Below, one piece after another: positions 20,722-28,658 of a stretch of 40,262 bases of DNA. The first letter of the stretch is position 1. Each line of letters begins with the position of its first letter. The notes beneath the pieces are model-generated. The model was not told the origin of the DNA, ran no database searches, and saw only the letters and a program-made list of their open reading frames with translations. The stretch is from Achromatium sp. WMS2 (GTDB lineage: Bacteria; Pseudomonadota; Gammaproteobacteria; Chromatiales; Chromatiaceae), in NCBI GenBank assembly GCA_001276605.1, contig JXSN01000004.1, positions 1 through 40,262 on the forward strand, given 5' to 3'. The position numbers were made by a program, and so were the translations under genes.

Positions 20722-21794
20722 TGCAATATCGAATTCTTTTGGGTTTAACCCTAATAAGCTGTATGATTAGTGTAGCTACGGCTGCTCCCGAGCCTCATGT
20801 GTTTAATCTACATGGGGGGTATTTTTATGGCCCAGGTCCAATTGCACCTGATACTAGATTACCAGATGGGGTTATCCACAACATAACTTTTGATTTGGAT
20901 AAGCTGGCCGGTGCGGCGGCTTTTGGTAAAGGTGGACGTATACTTTCTGATAATGAAACTACGGCCAATGCCAATATTGATGCTGGTGCGTTGGAGATCG
21001 GTGGACCTGGCAAGAATAAGACCTTTTGGCTGTATGCAGTTGCTGGTGGCCCGTTGGCTGGTGAGGAGCATTATTCTTTTGATGCTAATTACAACATGCT
21101 CTGGACTGTAGATATGGCTTTAGATCCCGGATTTGCTGAAGGTATAGTGCGAGTAAATAAATATGAATTAACTACTGGATATAGGAAAGTACCAGCATCA
21201 ATCCAAACCCAAAATGGCTTGCCAGAAGGCTATGATAAGGCTGGTAGTTTAGTCAGTGGTACCACAATCGTAGGTAGAGTTGGCGATTTTGATAATAATG
21301 GTTTTTTAGATGGAATTATCGTGGCAACGGCTAATGTGCCAATGCAAGCTGATATGTTGCCAGGGGCGCCCGTTGCCAACTTACGTGGTTTTAGTACTGA
21401 TATTGCTATTAGTCCGCTATTTGCATTGGAGCTTACTTTACATGGGATAGCAAATATGCAACCTCTGGTGGAGCAGTCCTTTACGGGAGGTCACATACCA
21501 GAATTAACTGCATATTTATCAGATATTAGGGAGCGGTTGCTGGCGGCGCGGGCTAATTACGAAACTGCCTTTATCCATGCACCAGCTGCAACTAAAATGG
21601 ATTTGCATGAGATTTCTTGGCGTCTGGAGTCGATACGGCAATTGTTCTTTATTCCATGGGCATTTTTAACTACATATAAATATCCTTCTGGTAATGCATC
21701 GGAATCAGTGATGGATGCTACTACCCGGGCTTTGGCTAAAACGGCGGCTTTGGCCAAGCTATTAGAGCAACGTCGCTTAGGAAGTAAGCCATGA
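20718..21794 (+). CDS. Exported GPG/GFLDG/LPGAP-family protein, paralogue 2
   Basis: This is a 358-aa predicted secreted protein (signal peptide ending near VATA). Residues about 30-240 are the domain also seen in the 8390 and 21791 products: YFYGPGP, MALDPGFAEGIVRVNKYELTTG, VGDFDNNGFLDG and LPGAP. The last 110 residues are predicted helical. The D-F-D-N-N-G-F-L-D stretch could bind calcium, as in FG-GAP loops. The first ATG overlaps the preceding stop by 4 bases, and its own stop overlaps the next ATG by 4, so three consecutive genes are translationally coupled. I recognise no named family and no catalytic motif. Its fixed place beside UnbV- and UnbL-like proteins suggests a shared extracytoplasmic job, which is an inference. 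Confidence 0.82.
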   Translation: MMQYRILLGLTLISCMISVATAAPEPHVFNLHGGYFYGPGPIAPDTRLPDGVIHNITFDLDKLAGAAAFGKGGRILSDNETTANANIDAGALEIGGPGKNKTFWLYAVAGGPLAGEEHYSFDANYNMLWTVDMALDPGFAEGIVRVNKYELTTGYRKVPASIQTQNGLPEGYDKAGSLVSGTTIVGRVGDFDNNGFLDGIIVATANVPMQADMLPGAPVANLRGFSTDIAISPLFALELTLHGIANMQPLVEQSFTGGHIPELTAYLSDIRERLLAARANYETAFIHAPAATKMDLHEISWRLESIRQLFFIPWAFLTTYKYPSGNASESVMDATTRALAKTAALAKLLEQRRLGSKP

Positions 21795-22861
21795 ATTGGT
21801 TGCGTGGTGGTGTTTGGTTAGCATCTTGGTTATGTGTAATAACGCTGAGAGCTGCCGAACATGACATTACTACCGTAGATGGTATGGTATATGGTCCAGG
21901 GCCTATGGTAGCTACCCCTTTTCATGGGGGTAAGTTTACACATGTGCAATTAAATGAACAGTTATTTGGAAATATTAGCTTTTTTAACAATGGTATCGCG
22001 GAGCCAAATATTCCTGGTGAATTGGAGATTTTTGGGAGTTTTCGCGGTGGATTGTTGAGTAATGGGTTGCCATTTAACGAACATTTGCACGGTGGAATCA
22101 TAATCATTGGGCAAGGGGCCTTGCGAATGCTGGCGGTGGTAGCTTCAGGCGGTGCGAGTAAGGGTGGTGAGTCCTATCATCTAGATGAGCAGCTTAATTG
22201 GCGTTGGCAGACAGATATGGCTTTGGACCCAGGTTTTCCTGAAGGTTTGGTGATTAGTAGAAATTTGCATATTTCTACCGGGGTGCTCTGGGTTCCTGCT
22301 TCATTACAAACGATAGCAGGTCATCCCGGTGGCTTTGATTATGCGGACTCGTTGCCGACAGGTGCACCGGTGTATGGCAGAATTGGGGATAACGACGAAG
22401 ATGGTTTTTTGGATGCTACAATGGTAGGAGTGAGTAGGGTTCCGTTAAATTTTTTATTCGTTCCAGGTGCCCCCATTGTGATGCTCAGATCGATAGTAAC
22501 TGATATTCCCATATCAGTGCGGGCTAGCAGTATTTTGGAGCTTGCTAGTATTTACAATCTAAACGACATTTTACATCCACCTCAGGCTATAGTACCACAA
22601 TCAGCTGTAGATAAGTATTATATTAGTAAATTACCAGAATGGGCTGAAGATTTCGCAGCCAGGGCACAGCATGCAGCTACTACACTAACCAAGGCTGCTG
22701 CCCCGGAAGCCAAATTAGCTATCACGATTAGGGATGGATTAGTGTCAGCACTGGTAGTTAAAACAGATCGAGTTCAGTATGAGAAGCAGGTCAGTAAGGT
22801 ATTGGAAGTATTAAAACAAGCTTTGCCGGAATTAAATAGGCTTTGGTTAACTAGTATGTAA
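21791..22861 (+). CDS. Exported GPG/GFLDG/LPGAP-family protein, paralogue 3
   Basis: This is a 356-aa predicted exported protein (signal peptide ending near LRAA). It is a diverged copy of the preceding gene product: MVYGPGP near residue 31, MALDPGFPEGLVISRNLHISTG, IGDNDEDGFLDA and VPGAP near residue 224. The C-terminal third is helical with no recognised motif. Adjacent position and ATGA overlap indicate a tandem duplication followed by divergence. Function is unknown. It may work as a partner or heteromer of the 20718 product, but nothing in the sequence proves this. Confidence 0.82.
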   Translation: MNWLRGGVWLASWLCVITLRAAEHDITTVDGMVYGPGPMVATPFHGGKFTHVQLNEQLFGNISFFNNGIAEPNIPGELEIFGSFRGGLLSNGLPFNEHLHGGIIIIGQGALRMLAVVASGGASKGGESYHLDEQLNWRWQTDMALDPGFPEGLVISRNLHISTGVLWVPASLQTIAGHPGGFDYADSLPTGAPVYGRIGDNDEDGFLDATMVGVSRVPLNFLFVPGAPIVMLRSIVTDIPISVRASSILELASIYNLNDILHPPQAIVPQSAVDKYYISKLPEWAEDFAARAQHAATTLTKAAAPEAKLAITIRDGLVSALVVKTDRVQYEKQVSKVLEVLKQALPELNRLWLTSM

Positions 22862-22887
22862 TATTAACGTTAAATTAGGGGGTAGTG

Positions 22888-24282
22888 ATGATATTTATTA
22901 TACGATGTATTGTGCTACTATTATTTTTAAGCTATTTAGAACCTGTCAGTTCGTATACAGTACAAAACGGTAAAATAATAGCAAATGGTAGTGTGTTAAA
23001 TATACAAGGTGTAAATTGGTTTGGTTTTGAGACTAAAGATCATACTCTGCATGGTCTATGGGTACGTAATTGGCAGGATATGATTAGCCAAATCAAGGGA
23101 CTAGGTTTTAATGCTGTGCGCCTGCCTGTATGTCCTGATACTTTACATAATAATGCCATGACTTCGATTAATTACAACTATAATCCTGAGTTGCAAGGGA
23201 TCAATAGCCTGGATTTTTTGGATAAAGTGGTTAATGAGCTGGATCGTCAGGGAATATATATAGTTCTCGATCATCATAACCCAGATTGTGATAAAATATC
23301 TGAATTATGGTACACTGAAAATTATAGTGAGCAAGCGTGGATGGATGACTTGGTTTTTATGGCTGCTCGTTATCGTAATATCAGGCATTTTATGGCAATT
23401 GATCTGAAAAATGAACCGCATGGAGTTGCAACTTGGGGGGCTGGTAATGTTGCCACTGATTGGAATACGGCGGCTGATAAAGCTGCAACTGCGGTATTAG
23501 CGGCTAATCCGGAGCTGTTGATATTCGTTGAAGGAATTGCCGATACTGGGTATTGTAGTAATAACTCTAATGGTCATTTTTGGGGTGGTAACTTAGAGCC
23601 TGTAAAGTGTGCTGCCCTGAATATTCCTGCTCATAAACTGGTATTTAGCCCACATGTTTATGGTCCAGATGTGTTTTTCCAGACCTATTTCGGTGACAGC
23701 AGTTTTCCAGCTAACATGCCAGATATTTGGGATGCACATTTTGGATATTTGAAAAATGCTGGCTATACTGTGATAATTGGTGAGTTTGGTGGACGTTATG
23801 GGCATGGCGGTAATAGTTTGGATTACACTTGGCAAAATGCTTTTGTGGATTATTTGATTGCTAGAAAAATTTCAGATTTTTTTTACTGGTCTTGGAATCC
23901 AAATAGTGGTGATACTGGTGGCATTTTACAGGATGATTGGCAAACAGTATGGTCCGATAAGATGCAATTGTTGCAGCGTTTAGCATCTTGCTGTTCTACA
24001 CCAGAGCTGTTAGTTGTCAGTCCACAGATTCAATGTACTGGTGGCAGTATTACCCCTAATGTGCCACAGGTGGTTACATCTGGTAGTAACATTAGTTTTA
24101 GCTTGATCCCAAATAGCGGATATGTGTTTAAATCAGTAGGCGGAACCTGTCCTGTAGGACACTTGGTAGATAATGTTTGGCATACCGGAAGCATTACCGC
24201 AGATTGCTCTATAAATTTTTGCTTTTCTTGCTTGGAGTGTATGTCAGGTAGCTCATGGAAGAAACTCTTGCTCTCTCAATAA
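22888..24282 (+). CDS. Secreted glycoside hydrolase family 5 (endoglucanase-like)
   Basis: A 464-aa retaining glycosidase, probably acting on beta-1,4-glucan outside the cell. I chose the ATG at 22888 because AGGGGG (22877-22882) sits 5 bases upstream; the in-frame GTG at 22885 is too close. A signal peptide (MIFIIRCIVLLLFLSYLEPVSS) is followed by a GH5 barrel with NWFGFET, FNAVRLPVC, IVLDHHNPD, DLKNEPHG (acid/base E176), HVYGPDV and IIGEFGG (nucleophile E299). About 90 C-terminal residues form a Cys-containing repeat-type module (GGSITPNVPQVV... GYVFKSVGGTC), possibly for adhesion or binding. It lies 26 bases after the previous gene and may belong to the same transcript. Substrate could be cellulose or a related glucan. 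Confidence 0.9.
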   Translation: MIFIIRCIVLLLFLSYLEPVSSYTVQNGKIIANGSVLNIQGVNWFGFETKDHTLHGLWVRNWQDMISQIKGLGFNAVRLPVCPDTLHNNAMTSINYNYNPELQGINSLDFLDKVVNELDRQGIYIVLDHHNPDCDKISELWYTENYSEQAWMDDLVFMAARYRNIRHFMAIDLKNEPHGVATWGAGNVATDWNTAADKAATAVLAANPELLIFVEGIADTGYCSNNSNGHFWGGNLEPVKCAALNIPAHKLVFSPHVYGPDVFFQTYFGDSSFPANMPDIWDAHFGYLKNAGYTVIIGEFGGRYGHGGNSLDYTWQNAFVDYLIARKISDFFYWSWNPNSGDTGGILQDDWQTVWSDKMQLLQRLASCCSTPELLVVSPQIQCTGGSITPNVPQVVTSGSNISFSLIPNSGYVFKSVGGTCPVGHLVDNVWHTGSITADCSINFCFSCLECMSGSSWKKLLLSQ

Positions 24283-24299
24283 ATTGTTTTCTGGTGCAG

Positions 24300-24369
24300 T
24301 AGGGCATGCGGAATTACGGATGCACATTTATATGGTCACTATAGCAGATACGTATGTCAACATGCCCTA
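24300..24369. repeat. 9-bp inverted repeat downstream of the GH5 gene
   Basis: TAGGGCATG (24300-24308) and CATGCCCTA (24361-24369) are perfect inverted copies separated by 52 bases. They begin 17 bases after the GH5 stop. The pair could form a long hairpin ending the cluster transcript or could be an operator-like site. No T-run follows, so intrinsic termination is uncertain. Confidence 0.35.
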
Positions 24370-24399
24370 GGAAATTGTCGGATGTATTAACTAATTCCA

Positions 24400-24435
24400 A
24401 TGATATTCATAATCCTAAGCCCAATGTGTCCTTAA
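24400..24435 (+). promoter_or_regulatory. Possible Ile/Leu-rich leader peptide upstream of ilvI
   Basis: A short reading frame encodes MIFIILSPMCP, with three Ile and one Leu codon in its first six positions, about 120 bases before ilvI. Branched-chain amino acid operons are often controlled by leader-peptide attenuation. GGATGT (24380-24385) and ACATCC (24473-24478) could pair around it. However, I see no strong ribosome site for the peptide and no GC-rich terminator with a T-run before ilvI. This is a weak candidate. Confidence 0.22.
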
Positions 24436-24553
24436 TACTCTAGCAATTTCGTATGATAAAGCTTAGTATACAACATCCAATCCAGACGTGCCGTACGCAC
24501 TGTCACAATAACAACCATAATTAAAATACCAATACCCAATTGGAGGATACAAG

Positions 24554-26272
24554 GTGGAACTAAGTGGTGCCGAGATCGTCGTCCAAGCACTACAGGACGA
24601 AGGGGTAGAGTATGTATTTGGATATCCGGGCGGAGCCGTGCTACATATCTACGATGCCATATTCAAAAGCCAAGCATTCAAACACGTCCTAGTCCGACAT
24701 GAGCAAGGAGCAGTACATGCAGCTGATGGATATTCTAGGTCTACAGGTAAACCTGGGGTCGCGCTTGTAACCTCAGGTCCTGGAGCTACTAATGCAGTGA
24801 CTGGACTAGCAACGGCGTACATGGATTCCGTACCTTTGATAGTAATTAGTGGTCAAGTACCAACACCAGTGATAGGCAGTGATGCCTTTCAGGAGGTAGA
24901 TACTGTAGGTATTACGCGGCCATGCACTAAACACAATTTTCTGGTTAAAGATCCGCGTTTATTGGCGGAAACCTTTAAACGGGCGTTTCATATTGCTACT
25001 ACCGGTCGTCCTGGGCCTGTACTAATAGATATTCCTAAGGATGTTACTGATCCCAATGTGACCGTATCCTATGAGTATCCCAAGAGCATAAAACTTAGAT
25101 CCTATAATCCAGCACAGGCCGGCCACCTGGGCCAAATCAAAAAGGCTGTAGAACTGGTCACCAAGGCCGAGCGTCCCATGGTCTACACCGGCGGTGGCGT
25201 GATCCATGGTGAGGCTTCTAAAGAGTTGACTGAATTGGTAAAACACATGAACTTGCCAATTACCCAAACTTTAATGGGGTTAGGATCCTATCCAGGTACT
25301 GACAAGCAATTTTTAGGTATGCTAGGAATGCATGGCACTTATGAGGCTAACATGGCCATGCATGAATGCGACGTTTTGCTAGCAATAGGTGTACGCTTTG
25401 ATGATCGTGTCACTGGTAAACTTGACCAATTTTGTCCGGATGCTGCAATAATACATATTGATATTGATCCATCCTCAATATCCAAAAATGTACGGGTAGA
25501 CGTACCCATAGTGGGACCAGTCAAAAGTGTGTTGAGGGACTTTTTACGCTTAGTTAAGGAAGAATCCTGGACTGGAAATAATCAATTGCAACAGCTGTGG
25601 TGGCAACAGATCGAAACCTGGCGCAGCCGTCTATGCCTCAATTACGATCGCAACAGTAGCAAAATAAAGCCCCAATTTGCCATAGAAACTTTATATAATA
25701 TAACAAATGGTGAGCTATACCTTACCTCTGATGTTGGTCAGCACCAGATGTTTGCTGCACAATTTTATAAATTTAATGAGCCACGCCGCTGGATCAACTC
25801 TGGTGGTTTAGGTACTATGGGTTTTGGATTACCCTCAGCTATGGGAGTACAACTTGCCCATCCAGGTAAACCTGTGGCCTGCATATCTGGTGAGGCAAGT
25901 ATTCTCATGTGTATACAGGAATTAGCCACCTGTAAACAACATGATTTACCCATCAAAATTGTGTTACTCAACAATGGGTACATGGGTATGGTAAGACAAT
26001 GGCAAGAAATGTTTTACGATAAGCGTTACTCTCACTCCTATGTAGAAGCCTTACCTGATTTCGTAAAATTAGCGGAAAGTTTTGGTCACGTTGGAATGAA
26101 TTTGGAACGCCCGCAAGACCTGGAGCCAGCGATGCGCGAGGCCTTTGCCATGAAAGACCGTCTTGTCTTTATGAATGTCATAGTTGACCCCGAAGAAAAC
26201 GTATATCCCATGATTGCTATGGGTCAAGGTCACCACAACATGCACTTGGCCCCAGAACGGGAGTTAGCCTAA
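24554..26272 (+). CDS. ilvI: Acetolactate synthase large (catalytic) subunit
   Basis: This 572-aa thiamine-diphosphate enzyme condenses two pyruvates, or pyruvate with 2-oxobutyrate, in the first common step of valine, leucine and isoleucine synthesis. A GTG start follows a strong GGAGG at 24542-24546 with 7 bases between, one of the best ribosome sites in the window. Visible features are the ThDP glutamate in RHEQGAVHAADGY, the central FAD-type domain, and the C-terminal ThDP/Mg segment SGEAS...LLNNGYMGMVRQWQ. GEAS replaces the textbook GDGS; GEGS-like forms are common in gammaproteobacterial homologues, so I do not read this as inactivation. ilvH follows after one base. The ilvB symbol would be equally acceptable. 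Confidence 0.97.
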   Translation: MELSGAEIVVQALQDEGVEYVFGYPGGAVLHIYDAIFKSQAFKHVLVRHEQGAVHAADGYSRSTGKPGVALVTSGPGATNAVTGLATAYMDSVPLIVISGQVPTPVIGSDAFQEVDTVGITRPCTKHNFLVKDPRLLAETFKRAFHIATTGRPGPVLIDIPKDVTDPNVTVSYEYPKSIKLRSYNPAQAGHLGQIKKAVELVTKAERPMVYTGGGVIHGEASKELTELVKHMNLPITQTLMGLGSYPGTDKQFLGMLGMHGTYEANMAMHECDVLLAIGVRFDDRVTGKLDQFCPDAAIIHIDIDPSSISKNVRVDVPIVGPVKSVLRDFLRLVKEESWTGNNQLQQLWWQQIETWRSRLCLNYDRNSSKIKPQFAIETLYNITNGELYLTSDVGQHQMFAAQFYKFNEPRRWINSGGLGTMGFGLPSAMGVQLAHPGKPVACISGEASILMCIQELATCKQHDLPIKIVLLNNGYMGMVRQWQEMFYDKRYSHSYVEALPDFVKLAESFGHVGMNLERPQDLEPAMREAFAMKDRLVFMNVIVDPEENVYPMIAMGQGHHNMHLAPERELA

Positions 26273-26273
26273 C

Positions 26274-26765
26274 ATGCGCCATATAATCTCCCTTTTGCTT
26301 GAAAATGAATCCGGGGCCTTATCTCGCGTTGCCGGGCTATTCTCAGCACGGGGTTACAACATCGAAGCACTTACCGTAGCTCCTACCGATGACCCTACTA
26401 TGTCCCGCATGACATTGGTTACCGCCGGTAGAGAAGAAGTCATAGAACAGATTAAAAAACAACTAAATAAGCTAATTGACGTAGTTAAACTGCAAGATTT
26501 GGCCGACGGTCCGCATATAGAGCGCGAACTGATGCTGATTAAGGTGCGAGCTGAGGAGGACAACCGCCCGGAATTAATGCGTCTTAGCGAGATCTTTCGA
26601 GCTCGGATCATAGATGTGACTGAAACTAGCTACGTGATAGAAGTTACCGGAACCGGAGATAAGCTAGATGCCTTCGTAGCCGCCATTCCCAATGGTCTGA
26701 TTACTGAAGTGGTACGCTCTGGTCCCAGCGGTATCTCCCGTGGTGCCAAAGGTCTTACCATCTAA
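26274..26765 (+). CDS. ilvH: Acetolactate synthase small (regulatory) subunit
   Basis: This 163-aa regulatory partner of the catalytic subunit stimulates it and confers feedback inhibition by valine. The N-terminal ACT domain is evident: HIISLLLENESGALSRVAGLFSARGYNIE, then LTVAPTDDP and SRMTLVT. The C-terminal ACT-like domain runs from about residue 80 (ELMLIKVRA... FRARIIDVT). Length and motifs are normal for the family. It starts one base after the ilvI stop, so the two are co-translated. ilvC is not in this window. Confidence 0.97.
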   Translation: MRHIISLLLENESGALSRVAGLFSARGYNIEALTVAPTDDPTMSRMTLVTAGREEVIEQIKKQLNKLIDVVKLQDLADGPHIERELMLIKVRAEEDNRPELMRLSEIFRARIIDVTETSYVIEVTGTGDKLDAFVAAIPNGLITEVVRSGPSGISRGAKGLTI

Positions 26766-26775
26766 TGAGTACTTA

Positions 26776-26820
26776 CCCAACAAGGATGGAGCTAATAATC
26801 AATATCCATCCTGAGTTGGG
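26776..26820 (+). terminator. Long interrupted hairpin between ilvH and cca
   Basis: CCCAAC and GGATGG (26776-26781, 26784-26789) pair with CCATCC and GTTGGG (26806-26811, 26815-26820). The result is a 12-bp stem with a small internal loop and a 16-base terminal loop. It starts 11 bases after the ilvH stop and 22 bases before cca. No T-run follows on either strand, so it could end the ilv transcript with help from Rho, or act as an mRNA stability element. Confidence 0.5.
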
Positions 26821-26841
26821 CTTACCCTGTTTAGTTATCAT

Positions 26842-27987
26842 ATGCAGATTTACCTAGTAGGCGGCGCGATACGAGACGAACTTCTTGGACTACCGGTAAC
26901 AGAACGCGATTATGTGGTAGTCGGAGCTGAGCCTGGAGAATTACTAGCGCAAAATTTCACCCAAGTAAACCCAGATTTTCCTGTATTTAATCATCCCAAG
27001 ACTGGGCACGAGTATGCTCTGGCTCGCAGAGAACACAAAATTGGCGTTGGTTATAAAGGGTTTAGTATTGAAACAGGGCCAGATATTACCCTGGAAGAGG
27101 ACTTAGCACGGCGTGACCTAACTATAAATGCCATAGCCCGTGACCAAGATGGTAACCTAATCGACCCTTGGCACGGCCTAAAAGATATTCAGGACCGCCG
27201 CTTGCGCCATATTACTCCGGCTTTTCAAGAGGATCCGGTACGACTTTTACGTATTGCCCGCTTTGCGACCCGCCTTGGTCATCTCGGTTTTGCGATAAGC
27301 CATCCCACATTTAAACTCATGCGCGGTATGGTAGACCCAACCGAATTGCAAAGTTTAGTCCCGCAACGCTTTCGAGAAGAATTACTCAAGGCCATAATGG
27401 CCCCTGAACCATGGCGTTTTTTAACCACGTTACATCGTTGCGGAGCGTTGGTTCACTTACTGCCAGAATTGGCCACTGCCATGGAACCGCTACCAGCTTC
27501 CCACACCAATGCAACCCAACTACCAGTGCAGCATCCCATTGCAGTGTTACAACGCAGCATCCAGCAAACCAATGATCGCAATGTGATCTTTACCGCTTTG
27601 ATTAGTTCTACTACGGATAATCCCATAACGGCGGTTAAAATATGTAAACATTTAAAACTAGAACGCGCCGTAGAGCAACTAACATCCCTGGTCCTAAACT
27701 GGCCCGCAGTTAAATTAGTCCAGGCTCAAGCCCAGGATTTGCTATCGCTGCTGGATAAAAAGCGTCTATGGCAAAATATACAACTACGCGAAGCTTTTCT
27801 ACAAGTATTATCTATAATTGACCCTGATTACGGTCCTAAGGCTGGTCAACGTCTCACCCAAGCCATACAAGCTTGGGCTACGGTATCCATAGCTAGCTTA
27901 GCTCCAGATGCGTTGGCTGCTCTTAATTTAGGAGATATTCTCAAGCAGCGGCGTCTTCACGCCATCAAGCAGATAGTGGGAAACTAG
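26842..27987 (+). CDS. cca: CCA-adding tRNA nucleotidyltransferase, HD-motif-less
   Basis: This 381-aa class II nucleotidyltransferase builds or repairs the 3' CCA of tRNAs. The N-terminus holds GGAIRDELLG, the metal site ERD in VTERDYVVVG, the RRDLTINAIA motif, and EDPVRLLRIARFATRLG for the neck. E in the first metal position is seen in other gammaproteobacterial enzymes. The long E. coli-type enzyme has a C-terminal HD phosphohydrolase domain. Here the equivalent region aligns (HPIAVLQRS... VIFTALISS), but the HD dyad reads SS and the following His-rich loop is about 20 residues shorter. The phosphatase/phosphodiesterase activity is therefore probably lost. A response regulator gene follows after 4 bases. 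Confidence 0.95.
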   Translation: MQIYLVGGAIRDELLGLPVTERDYVVVGAEPGELLAQNFTQVNPDFPVFNHPKTGHEYALARREHKIGVGYKGFSIETGPDITLEEDLARRDLTINAIARDQDGNLIDPWHGLKDIQDRRLRHITPAFQEDPVRLLRIARFATRLGHLGFAISHPTFKLMRGMVDPTELQSLVPQRFREELLKAIMAPEPWRFLTTLHRCGALVHLLPELATAMEPLPASHTNATQLPVQHPIAVLQRSIQQTNDRNVIFTALISSTTDNPITAVKICKHLKLERAVEQLTSLVLNWPAVKLVQAQAQDLLSLLDKKRLWQNIQLREAFLQVLSIIDPDYGPKAGQRLTQAIQAWATVSIASLAPDALAALNLGDILKQRRLHAIKQIVGN

Positions 27988-27991
27988 CATA

Positions 27992-28456
27992 TTGGACGCA
28001 AGCATACGACGTTACAGAATATGGGTTGTCGATGACAATGATTGCAATATAAATATGGTTATCAATTCGCTACGTGACATAGCCGACTCTATCGATCTAA
28101 TTCCTATAGAGTCCTGTGCTGCTTTTAGACAGCGATTAACTACTATCAACGATATGCCACCAAATTTAATATTGATGGACTTTTTTATGGGCAAATGTAC
28201 CGGATCGCGCTTGATTATGGACCTAAAACGATCCTTAACCAGCTGTCTAAAACCAGTTATTATTGCTCACTCTAGCGTCAATTCCGCCAACGACCGGATG
28301 CTTGAGGTAGGTGCGGATTTTAAGCTCGATAAAAAACCTCCCCAAACCTACTCAGCCCCTTTAGCCCAAGCCATTGGCGATTTGGCACAACTAGAATTTG
28401 TATTAAAACACAGGAAGCCTATGAGGCCTGTTATCAATAAATGGTATAAATTGTAA
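27992..28456 (+). CDS. Single-domain response regulator
   Basis: A 154-aa receiver-only protein of the CheY-like fold. Visible landmarks are the acidic pair in RIWVVDDND, the phospho-acceptor Asp in LILMDFFMG, the Ser in IIAHSSVN where Thr/Ser is expected, and the Lys in FKLDKKPP. No DNA-binding or enzymatic output domain follows, so it probably signals through protein contacts. The start is uncertain: TTG at 27992 lies 4 bases after the cca stop and gives the only frame extension that keeps the first beta strand. No partner histidine kinase occurs in the window. Confidence 0.8.
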   Translation: MDASIRRYRIWVVDDNDCNINMVINSLRDIADSIDLIPIESCAAFRQRLTTINDMPPNLILMDFFMGKCTGSRLIMDLKRSLTSCLKPVIIAHSSVNSANDRMLEVGADFKLDKKPPQTYSAPLAQAIGDLAQLEFVLKHRKPMRPVINKWYKL

Positions 28457-28460
28457 TCTG

Positions 28461-28658
28461 TTACCTTACGAAACTAACCAACAACATCACAAACCCAACC
28501 ACTACTGCTATGGGTAGCAGCGCTGATGCCCATTCACCAGGTTCAGCCGGTCTTGAGTTGCTTATAGCTGTCTTGAAATAAGGAAAAACAAGCAGGATCA
28601 TGGCCCCAATTGCCACGGCCCACAATATTCTTTCCCAGCTCAGCGCTCCGCTTTCCAT
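28461..28658 (-). CDS. Small two-helix membrane protein
   Basis: A 65-aa protein and the only convincing - strand gene in the window. Two hydrophobic helices (ILWAVAIGAMILLVFPYF and ALLPIAVVVGFVMLLVSFV) are separated by a short polar loop with RPAEPGEWAS. Small proteins of this layout are widespread in gammaproteobacteria. I recognise the general type but no function. It converges on the response regulator gene, with only 4 bases between stops. Confidence 0.65.
   Translation of the reverse strand: MESGALSWERILWAVAIGAMILLVFPYFKTAISNSRPAEPGEWASALLPIAVVVGFVMLLVSFVR

Noticed and set aside
25861-25920. GEAS instead of GDGS in the acetolactate synthase ThDP/Mg motif
   Set aside because: Related gammaproteobacterial enzymes commonly have GEGS there; the rest of the motif is intact.
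26842-27000. ERD instead of DRD at the CCA enzyme metal site
   Set aside because: I recall E at this position in other active gammaproteobacterial CCA enzymes, so it is not evidence of inactivity.
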